This document shows positions 29,169 through 36,618 of a stretch of 36,618 bases of DNA, one piece after another. The translations under genes were made by a program, and so were the position numbers. Below the pieces are notes generated by a model. The model did no database searches, was not told where the DNA came from, and worked only from the letters and a program-made list of their open reading frames with translations. Positions within the stretch are counted from its first letter, which is position 1. Every line of letters begins with the position of its first letter. Source of the stretch: Clostridiales bacterium (lineage in GTDB: Bacteria > Bacillota > Clostridia > Oscillospirales > CAG-272); assembly GCA_012519315.1 (NCBI GenBank), contig JAAYQM010000028.1, forward strand, positions 1 through 36,618. Direction: 5' to 3'.

Positions 29169-29705
29169 TTGAATAATCAGTACGAAAATCTAAATTTCGG
29201 CAACGGAATCATCTCTCTGGAGATGATGATAATCGCAATTTTCATAGGTGCCGTTCTAGCTGCATTTGCCGCTGTTTATAACAAACGAATTTTAGGGAAT
29301 TTTGTATGGACTCTTTTGAAATCGGGTATAAATTCAAAAGAAAACGCAAAAACGATTTATGAGCTGAAATTCCAAAAAAATCCTTTTCTGCGAGCCGCTT
29401 TGCGAGAGGGGAGCGTTTTTCGTCGTATTGTCCATTTTGCCGAGGAGGATGACGAGGGCGCGGAGGGCAAAAGAGGAAAAAAACCGGCAATAAATTTTAA
29501 AACGGCGAGATTCTACATTCCTGAGGAGCTGCGAATAAGGGCGGAGATACGCTATCATCGGAAGGGGACAGATTGGCTCACCTTTACTCTTTCGGTTATT
29601 ATCTTTGCAATATTGGCGATTGGCGTCTATTATATTTTGCCGGAGCTTCTGACTATGCTGGATAATCTCATTACCGAAATCAAACCGGAGCCGAATTATA
29701 TTTAA
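29169..29705 (+). CDS. Conserved-looking two-TM membrane protein, unknown function (TTG start)
   Basis: TM near N-terminus, basic/acidic cytosolic middle, TM near C-terminus; AGGAGG before TTG at 29169. Confidence 0.7.
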   Translation: MNNQYENLNFGNGIISLEMMIIAIFIGAVLAAFAAVYNKRILGNFVWTLLKSGINSKENAKTIYELKFQKNPFLRAALREGSVFRRIVHFAEEDDEGAEGKRGKKPAINFKTARFYIPEELRIRAEIRYHRKGTDWLTFTLSVIIFAILAIGVYYILPELLTMLDNLITEIKPEPNYI

Positions 29706-29908
29706 AAAGCGTCGTAAAGAAGGTTGTTTTTCTGCTCTCAAGCTTTATCTTCCATTTCCCGGGAAATAAAGGATGACTTGGACTAATACGAGGATGTATG
29801 GCGAAAATCGCCGTTCTAGCAACAGTACCGTGCAATTTTATAAGGGCGGTTTTGTTTGTTTTGAAAACCGGCGGAGGGAATCTATTATCATTAGAAAGCG
29901 ATACGCAT

Positions 29909-30589
29909 ATGAGTATACAAACTTTACCTTCGGGATATCGCAGTGTTCTGACACTAAAGCTCAAAGGAAGAAACAAATCGGCAATAGCCATTAACATTTT
30001 GGCGGCTGTGGCGGTAATCCCTCTTTTAATTCTTGGGTTTTTCCTAAAGCCTATCGGGACAGTGTATGCTTCGGTCGATTTGGAGCAGGCATGGCTATTG
30101 CTGCTGCATCCTATAGCAATTATATTAGGCATTGGGATATATACCTTGTTGCGTGAGGGTTTCCATGGCTTGTTAATTAAATTTTTAACAAAATCCTCCC
30201 CAACCTTCGGATTTTTCGGACTATGCTTTTATGCTAGTGGCGATAAGCAGCTTCTTGGCAAAAAGGTTTATATTTTACTCTCACTCGGACCATCGGTGCT
30301 TCTCTTTTTCATGCTGTTGATACTAAATATCACATTACCGAGTCTTTACTTTTGGATAATCTATTTTATTCAAATAGTTAATATAGCAGGAATGGTTGGG
30401 GATATCTACATGGCATATATTGCATATAAGATGCCAAAAGACCTGCTTGTTCGGGATCGAGGTGTTGATATTACCTTTTATTCCAGAGAAAATGTATCAC
30501 AGAAGACGTTGGATTTTAGCTATATTTCTAAAATATGGAAAAACATTGCAAAAAAGCTTTTGCGAAAAAAAGAAACTGAATCTTTGTAA
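29909..30589 (+). CDS. DUF3267-like (putative zincin) membrane protein with altered active-site motif
   Basis: LPSGYRSVLTLKLKGRNK N-terminus and LREGFHGLLIKF...PTFGFFGLCFYASGDKQLLGKKVYILLSLGP resemble DUF3267. Met at 29909 is preferred to the ORF-track start at 29798. Confidence 0.65.
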   Translation: MSIQTLPSGYRSVLTLKLKGRNKSAIAINILAAVAVIPLLILGFFLKPIGTVYASVDLEQAWLLLLHPIAIILGIGIYTLLREGFHGLLIKFLTKSSPTFGFFGLCFYASGDKQLLGKKVYILLSLGPSVLLFFMLLILNITLPSLYFWIIYFIQIVNIAGMVGDIYMAYIAYKMPKDLLVRDRGVDITFYSRENVSQKTLDFSYISKIWKNIAKKLLRKKETESL

Positions 30590-30652
30590 AAACATATTGA
30601 AAACAATCATAGAAAAACTATTATATGTTTTATGAAAGGCATGGAGATATCA

Positions 30653-31534
30653 ATGAACAATCGGACGATGCACTATGTTCAACATAAAAGGCAAAAACCG
30701 CGTCCCGGCCCAGTTCCCCCTAACAGACGGTACAAAAAACACCGCAGCCCCATTAAGATATTGATCACAATTATTCTCCTTTCGATGGCGCTGCTTGTCT
30801 TTTTAGTCGGATTGATTTATGCCGGGGGATATCGCTACATAAAGGTAGAGGTTCCGGCAGGCGGAACGGTCAAGTTTGTCGGACGCACCGAGGACGGGGA
30901 GCCGCTGAAGGGGAGGATTATTTATTCCAACGGTCTGACAGGCACCTATGACCGATCTCAGGGAACGGTTGTTTATTCCAACGGTGATGTATATACAGGT
31001 TCTCTTAAGAATCTTATGAAGAACGGCAAGGGCAAGATTGTTTATGCAAACGGTGCCTCTTATGAGGGGGATTTTTACAACGATGCCATAACCGGGGAGG
31101 GCACTTTCATTTTTGAAAATGGGGACACTTATACCGGCGGCTTTTTGGACGGGAAAAAGCACGGTCAAGGTACTTATACCTGGAATGACGGCTCGGTATA
31201 TATCGGCGGTTTTGAAGAGGATAAAAAATCAGGACAAGGAATATTTCAATGGGTTGACGGCTCCAGCTATGAGGGAGAGTATAAGAACGACCTGAAAGAG
31301 GGAACGGGTATTTACAGATTTGCAAATGGTGATGTTTACGAAGGTCAGTTTGTGGCAGACCAAAGAAGCGGTCAGGGGGTCTATATTTGGTCAAACGGTG
31401 AAAAATATGAGGGAGAATTTAGTGCAAATATGCTAAACGGCACCGGAACCTATTACTGGACAAGCGGTCGAACCTATAGCGGGTTTTTTGAAAACGGCGT
31501 TATTGTCCGGGTTACCGAAGAGGAAAAAAGCTGA
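30653..31534 (+). CDS. Membrane-anchored MORN-repeat protein
   Basis: Basic N-terminus, one TM, then about 7-8 repeats of the type YEGEYKNDLKEGTGIYRFANGDV. Confidence 0.88.
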   Translation: MNNRTMHYVQHKRQKPRPGPVPPNRRYKKHRSPIKILITIILLSMALLVFLVGLIYAGGYRYIKVEVPAGGTVKFVGRTEDGEPLKGRIIYSNGLTGTYDRSQGTVVYSNGDVYTGSLKNLMKNGKGKIVYANGASYEGDFYNDAITGEGTFIFENGDTYTGGFLDGKKHGQGTYTWNDGSVYIGGFEEDKKSGQGIFQWVDGSSYEGEYKNDLKEGTGIYRFANGDVYEGQFVADQRSGQGVYIWSNGEKYEGEFSANMLNGTGTYYWTSGRTYSGFFENGVIVRVTEEEKS

Positions 31535-31571
31535 TAAGTCAATACAGAACACAAATTAACAATTAAAGAAG

Positions 31572-31606
31572 ATAAGACCGCTGACTCTTTTTGTCAGCGG
31601 TCTTAT
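31572..31606. terminator. Probable bidirectional terminator between MORN gene and metal ATPase gene
   Basis: 14-bp stem ATAAGACCGCTGAC - TCTTTTT - GTCAGCGGTCTTAT between convergent genes; weak U-tract. Confidence 0.65.
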
Positions 31607-31637
31607 TAGTAGAAAGGCAGGTGGGGATTGTTGGCAT

Positions 31638-33566
31638 TTATCGGTTGTTTTTCTTTTTCTTAATTGAGGCTGTCATATGTATGCCAAGCGTCCTCAGAGC
31701 GTTGAGCACCGCCAACACCGTAACCCCTACATCAGCAAAGATAGCAGCCCACAGGGCAGTAAGATTCAGAGCGCTTAAAATCAGCACCAATATTTTAACT
31801 GATATGGCAAAAATAATGTTTTGTCGGGCAATTTTTAAGGTTTTTCTTGAAATGAGGATAGCCTCGCCGATTTTTGAGGGCTCATCGGTCATAATGACAA
31901 CATCGGCCGCCTCAATGGCAGCGTCCGCGCCTAACCCGCCCATTGCGATACCAACATCTGCCCGTGCAAGAACAGGGGCGTCGTTGATCCCGTCACCCGC
32001 ATAGACCAACCTGCCGCCCTTTGACAGCCCGGTCATCAACTCCTCTATCCTTTCCATCTTTGCTTGGGGCAAAAGCTGAGTGTGTACTTCATCAATACCG
32101 AGACGGGCAGCCACATCCTTACCCACAGGATCAATATCTCCGGTGAGCATAGCCGTTTTCTTAACACCTGAAGCCTTCAAATTCAGAATCGCCTGCCGAG
32201 CATCATTCTTAATTCTATCGGCAATTACCATATATCCGGCATATACTCCATCCACGGCCAGATGAACAAAGGTGCCCCCTGATACAAATGAAACGTTAGA
32301 TTCCTCTATATCGCATGATTCAAATGAATCACATGATTTATTTATATCATAGTGAATTTCCATTTCATCCATAAATTTATCATTGCCGACAGAGACTTTT
32401 CTGCCGTCAATGGTAGCAACAACACCCTTCCCCGGTATCTCCTGAATATCTGATATGCGTGTTTGATCGATCGGTCTGCCATACGCCCGCAAAAGGGAGG
32501 TGGCGACAGGATGACTTGAAAAGCTTTCGGCATGGGCGGCAAGGGAAAGAAACTCCTCTTTGTCGATCTCCCTTGAATGAATCTCTATCAAATTGAATTC
32601 ACCCTCAGTCAGAGTTCCGGTTTTGTCAAAGGCGACAATTTCCGCTCTTGCAAGCGCCTCTAAATAGTTGCCCCCCTTGATAAGAATGCCTCTGCGGGAG
32701 GCGCCTCCGATCCCCCCGAAAAAGCTGAGGGGAACCGATATAACAAGGGCGCAGGGACAGGAAACAACAAGAAAAGAAAGGGCGCGGTAAATCCAGTTGC
32801 CGAATGTTTGATCAGGAAGGATCAGCGGTGGCAAAAATGCAAGCAGCAGGGCGGCAATTACGACAACAGGTGTATAATAACGGGCAAATTTTGTGATAAA
32901 TTGTTCGGATTTAGACTTTTTATTGCCGGCATTTTCTACAAGCTCCAGAATCCTGCTAACCGTTGATTCTTCATACATTTTTGTAACAGCTGCTAAAATA
33001 ACCCCCGTTTGATTAATGCATCCGCTAAGGATCTCGCTACCCGGCTCAACGACGCGAGGGAGAGATTCACCGGTGAGCGCCGAGGTATCGATTGTAGAGG
33101 TCCCCTCGATAACTTTTGCGTCAAGGGGGATGCGCTCCCCCGGTTTTATCAGAATGATATCCCCGATATTTACCTCTCCCGGATCCTTTAGAAGGATATT
33201 CTCCCCTTCCCTGACATTTGCAAAATCAGGTCTGATATCCATCAGCTGGGCAATCGATTTTCTTGATTTGTCAACGGCATAGCTTTGAAAATGCTCCCCC
33301 ACCTGATAAAAAAGCATAACGGCAACACCCTCGGCATACTCTCCGATGGCAAAGGCGCCAATCGATGCAATAGCCATTAAAAAGTTTTCATCAAAAACCT
33401 GCCCCCTGAAGATGTTGCTTGCGGCAGACAGTACAATATCGCCGCCAACTGTTATGTAGGCGATAAGATAAATTGTCATAGGAATCCATTGCCTGTCCGT
33501 ATCTATCAACAGGGCAGCTATAAACAGCAAAAGACCAATAATGATCCTTATGATGCGATTTCTCAT
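31638..33566 (-). CDS. cadA: Heavy-metal-translocating P1B-type ATPase (Cd/Zn/Co type)
   Basis: VSCPCALVISVPLSFFGGIG, VAFDKTGTLTEG, AHAESFSSHPVA, YAGDGINDAPVLARADVGIAMG. No N-terminal HMA domain. Confidence 0.93.
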   Translation of the reverse strand: MRNRIIRIIIGLLLFIAALLIDTDRQWIPMTIYLIAYITVGGDIVLSAASNIFRGQVFDENFLMAIASIGAFAIGEYAEGVAVMLFYQVGEHFQSYAVDKSRKSIAQLMDIRPDFANVREGENILLKDPGEVNIGDIILIKPGERIPLDAKVIEGTSTIDTSALTGESLPRVVEPGSEILSGCINQTGVILAAVTKMYEESTVSRILELVENAGNKKSKSEQFITKFARYYTPVVVIAALLLAFLPPLILPDQTFGNWIYRALSFLVVSCPCALVISVPLSFFGGIGGASRRGILIKGGNYLEALARAEIVAFDKTGTLTEGEFNLIEIHSREIDKEEFLSLAAHAESFSSHPVATSLLRAYGRPIDQTRISDIQEIPGKGVVATIDGRKVSVGNDKFMDEMEIHYDINKSCDSFESCDIEESNVSFVSGGTFVHLAVDGVYAGYMVIADRIKNDARQAILNLKASGVKKTAMLTGDIDPVGKDVAARLGIDEVHTQLLPQAKMERIEELMTGLSKGGRLVYAGDGINDAPVLARADVGIAMGGLGADAAIEAADVVIMTDEPSKIGEAILISRKTLKIARQNIIFAISVKILVLILSALNLTALWAAIFADVGVTVLAVLNALRTLGIHMTASIKKKKNNR

Positions 33567-33664
33567 AAAAAGTTCCTTTCGGTAATAAACCGGTTGTTAT
33601 ATAACATTAGAAAGTGTTACTATTTAAGCAGAGAAAAGCGGAAAATTGAGGCGAGCATATCCTG

Positions 33665-33886
33665 CTATATTTCCACCATTTTGACATAGGGTTCCTTTCT
33701 TTTAACGATTTTTCTTGCGCCTTTTATAATATCGGGCATTTTCTCTTCGCTTCCTTCTATAATTAATTTTGCCGTTAGAAAATTAACCGAGGCGCTATCG
33801 ACACCCTCAAGCTCATTAATTCCCCTCTCGATTTTAATAGCGCAGGCGGCACAGCTCAAACCTTCTAGCTTAAATGTTTTTTTCAT
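33665..33886 (-). CDS. Stand-alone heavy-metal-associated (HMA) domain protein
   Basis: KKTFKLEGLSCAACAIKIERGINELEGVDSASVNFLTAKLIIE; CxxC metal-binding motif. Confidence 0.93.
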   Translation of the reverse strand: MKKTFKLEGLSCAACAIKIERGINELEGVDSASVNFLTAKLIIEGSEEKMPDIIKGARKIVKRKEPYVKMVEI

Positions 33887-33913
33887 GTTTCTTCTCCCTG
33901 ATTAGAATATTTG

Positions 33914-34270
33914 CTATTCCTCAATGTGTTCAAAGCCTTTTTCCAAGATAGACCTGACATGATCGTCTGCCAGTGAATAATAAACAATTTTTCCCGATCG
34001 GCGGTTCTTGACCAGATTTGCCTTCCGCAGAGCCTTGAGTTGATGTGAAATAGCCGATTTTGTCATATTCAGCAGCACCGCCAAATCACATACGCACATT
34101 TCACTTTCTTCAAGGGCCCACAGGATTCTGACTCGGGTACTGTCACCAAACATCTTAAAAAAATCGGCAAGATCGTAGAGCTTATTGTCATCGGGCATTT
34201 TTTCCCTTGTAGCCGCCACAACCTCCTGATGAATCATTTCACAATCGCAATAAATCTGTTCTCTGCTCAT
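33914..34270 (-). CDS. ArsR/SmtB family metalloregulator, CadC/CzrA-like
   Basis: FGDSTRVRILWALEESEMCVCDLAVLLNMTKSAISHQLKALRKANLV; N-terminal CDC and C-terminal DDHVRSILEKGFEHIEE. Confidence 0.93.
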   Translation of the reverse strand: MSREQIYCDCEMIHQEVVAATREKMPDDNKLYDLADFFKMFGDSTRVRILWALEESEMCVCDLAVLLNMTKSAISHQLKALRKANLVKNRRSGKIVYYSLADDHVRSILEKGFEHIEE

Positions 34271-34359
34271 TTTTCTCTCCTATTATCGGTTAAATCAGAT
34301 TAACTATCATATTTACTGTATAAAATAGCCAATGAGGTTAGTATAAAACAATCGGACAG

Positions 34360-34424
34360 TTGAACGTTTGTTCAATCGTTCAACTGTTAGTTATATTATA
34401 GTTGAACAGATGCTCAATTGTCAA
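34360..34424 (-). promoter_or_regulatory. Promoter and paired operators of the metal-resistance operon
   Basis: Minus strand TTGACA (34424..34419) - 18 bp - TATAAT (34400..34395). Operator-like TTGAAC-N4-GCTCAA (34402..34417) in the spacer and TTGAAC-N4-GTTCAA (34360..34375) downstream of the -10. Confidence 0.75.
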
Positions 34425-34582
34425 TAGTTTTTGACAAAATTTTTGCTTTTTTGTTTGCCATAGATATTAAGCAAAAAAATGTGAATTATCTTTAATATCT
34501 CATTAATAACCAGTTAAAGCAAAGTTTATATAAAAATGTTATACTATATCAACTCAAAATCGAAAGGGGCACCTTATAATAA

Positions 34583-36618
34583 ATGCTTAAGCTGGGGAAT
34601 ATTGTAAAAATTTATCAAACGGGGGACATGACCGTTGAGGCACTCAACGACATCTCTCTCGAATTTAGAAAAAGCGAATTTGTATCGATTCTTGGGCCCT
34701 CCGGTTGCGGAAAGACTACGATGCTGAATATTATCGGTGGTCTTGACCGCTATACAAAGGGCGAACTGTCAATAGACGGAAAATCGACTAAGAAGTTTAC
34801 CGATAATGATTGGGATACCTATCGCAACAATTCGGTAGGCTTTGTTTTCCAAACCTACAACCTGATCCCTCACCAAAGCGTCTTGGCGAATGTTGAGCTG
34901 GCGCTGACCCTTTCGGGAGTTTCAAAATCGGAGCGCCGGCGCAGAGCTGTTAAGGTGCTGGAGGAGGTGGGACTTGGCAGCCAGCTTTATAAAAAGCCGA
35001 ATCAGCTCTCGGGCGGTCAGATGCAGCGGGTTGCCATTGCCCGGGCATTGGTAAACAATCCTGATATTTTGCTTGCCGATGAGCCGACAGGGGCCCTGGA
35101 CTCCGAAACGAGCATTCAGATTATGGAGATCCTTAAGAAGATTTCCAAGGATCGTCTTGTCATCATGGTCACCCATAATCCTGACCTTGCGCAAACTTAT
35201 TCGACGCGAATAATTAAACTGCTAGACGGCAGATTAATCGAGGACAGCAACCCCTATCATTCCGGCCCTGAACCTGCATCATCCGCTAAAAAACCAAAAA
35301 AAACATATATGTCCTTTTTCACCGCCCTCAATCTCAGTCTAAACAACTTGATGACCAAAAAAACCCGCACCTTTATGACCTCTTTTGCCGGAAGCATCGG
35401 TATTATCGGCATTGCGCTTATTCTTGCCTTGTCAAGCGGTGTCCGGGACTATATTGCCGATGTACAGGAGGAGACTCTTTCGTCGTATCCTCTGTCCATT
35501 CAGGAGCAATCGGTGGATATGATCAGCTTGTTGTCCGCCATGAGTATGTCCGAGGCGAACAATCTGCCCGATCGCACCCTAGACAAGATATATTCCAGTA
35601 ACATAATGGGAGAGATGATTTCGATCATGCTCTCAAACATCGAATCAAACAATCTTGCCGCCTTCAAAGAATATCTTGAAAGCGAGGAGAGCAAAACCTC
35701 CGGGATTGCCTCTTATGCCAATGCAATTCAATACGGTTATAAGGTTGCTCTCAATATTTATAATACCAACAGCGCAAACGGTCTTAAGCAAGTGAACCCA
35801 AATACCCTCTTTGATGAGATGGGAGTGAGCGGGATGATGGGAGCCAATTCTTCGCCATTTTCCCCCACCATGTCCTCGATGGATGTTTGGGAGGAGCTTT
35901 TAGGGGATACAACCTTGATGTCTTCCCGTTATGAGATAGCCGCCGGAAGGTTGCCCACCGCCCATGATGAAATTATCATCATTGCTGATAAAAACAATCA
36001 GATCAGCGACTTTACCCTTTATTCTCTTGGTCTTATCGATTCTTCTGAGCTTATTGCCACCATGCAGGATCTGATGAAGGGGAAGGAAATTGACGGCTTC
36101 ACCACTAAAAGTGAATCCTTTACCTATGATGAGTTGCTTAAGCTCACATTCAAGCTCGTTCCGGAAACCGATTATTATAAGAAAATAGACGACAAGTGGG
36201 TTGATATGAGGGAGGATCCTGTTTTTCTGAAACAGATAACCGACAATGCCGTTGAACTAAAGATTGTCGGCATTGTACGAACAACAGAGGAAAACTCAAC
36301 CACAGCCCTTCGCGGGGGGATCGGCTATACGAGCGCCCTCACCGAGTATTTGATCGATGCGATCAACAACAGCGAGATTGTAAAGCAGCAAATCGAAAAT
36401 CCTGAGGTCGACATTTTTACCGGAAAGCCTTTTCCAACCGGAGGTACTGAATTTGACATCACCACCCTGCCGGCCGAACAGCAGGCCTATCTCGCCTCCC
36501 TTCCCGAGGAGGAGCGTCAGGCGATGATCGAAAAATATGCCGCAGCCGCTAAAAACACTTATGAAAACAACCTAAGGACGCTCAGCGTTGTTGATCTTGA
36601 CCATCCCAGTATAATTAA
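34583..36618 (+). CDS. Fused ABC transporter ATP-binding/permease protein (MacB/FtsX-like), 3' truncated by window end
   Basis: Open frame from ATG 34583 to the window end: LGPSGCGKTTMLNIIGGLDRY, LSGGQMQRVAIARALVNNPDILLADEPTGALDSET, then KTRTFMTSFAGSIGIIGIALILALSSGVRDYI. Absent from the ORF track, presumably because no stop lies in the window. Confidence 0.93.
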   Translation, partial: MLKLGNIVKIYQTGDMTVEALNDISLEFRKSEFVSILGPSGCGKTTMLNIIGGLDRYTKGELSIDGKSTKKFTDNDWDTYRNNSVGFVFQTYNLIPHQSVLANVELALTLSGVSKSERRRRAVKVLEEVGLGSQLYKKPNQLSGGQMQRVAIARALVNNPDILLADEPTGALDSETSIQIMEILKKISKDRLVIMVTHNPDLAQTYSTRIIKLLDGRLIEDSNPYHSGPEPASSAKKPKKTYMSFFTALNLSLNNLMTKKTRTFMTSFAGSIGIIGIALILALSSGVRDYIADVQEETLSSYPLSIQEQSVDMISLLSAMSMSEANNLPDRTLDKIYSSNIMGEMISIMLSNIESNNLAAFKEYLESEESKTSGIASYANAIQYGYKVALNIYNTNSANGLKQVNPNTLFDEMGVSGMMGANSSPFSPTMSSMDVWEELLGDTTLMSSRYEIAAGRLPTAHDEIIIIADKNNQISDFTLYSLGLIDSSELIATMQDLMKGKEIDGFTTKSESFTYDELLKLTFKLVPETDYYKKIDDKWVDMREDPVFLKQITDNAVELKIVGIVRTTEENSTTALRGGIGYTSALTEYLIDAINNSEIVKQQIENPEVDIFTGKPFPTGGTEFDITTLPAEQQAYLASLPEEERQAMIEKYAAAAKNTYENNLRTLSVVDLDHPSII

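Noticed and set aside
29748-29772. 14-bp palindrome ATTTCCCGGGAAAT after the serS-downstream ORF
   Set aside because: Short perfect palindromes of this length are expected by chance at this scale and no regulatory context was evident.

Overview
The window reads as a Gram-positive, spore-forming Clostridia-type chromosomal segment. This rests on SpoVAC/D/E, PyrR, MrnC, Soj/Spo0J with parS, and low-to-moderate GC. Most of it is ordinary, dense coding sequence. Minus-strand blocks: pyrRBC; spoVACDE; a DUF4358-like lipoprotein; a glycerophosphodiesterase; a Gld-type ABC transporter set with a DUF4340 protein; mrnC; a MoxR/DUF58/transglutaminase cluster; uppP; a U32 peptidase; and a cadC-HMA-cadA-type metal-resistance operon. 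Plus-strand genes: a ZIP transporter, a CNNM/CorC-like protein, purB, a small secreted-type ORF, an acyl-CoA synthetase, parA-parB, serS, two membrane proteins, a MORN-repeat protein, and a truncated fused ABC transporter at the right edge. The clearest non-routine signals are: (1) a perfect 60-bp inverted repeat at the left edge that scrambles the 3' end of pyrC, most likely a fold-back/assembly artefact; (2) two perfect parS cores upstream of parA, embedded in perfect 30-bp and 38-bp palindromes; (3) a 22-bp perfect hairpin and a 73-aa signal-peptide/TGD-motif/TM mini-ORF between purB and the acyl-CoA synthetase; (4) a PyrR attenuator with a long unexplained structured insert; (5) a DUF3267-like protein whose HExxH is RExxH. 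I did not find convincing evidence for a wholly new system. No CRISPR, prophage, transposase, tRNA or rRNA was recognised.
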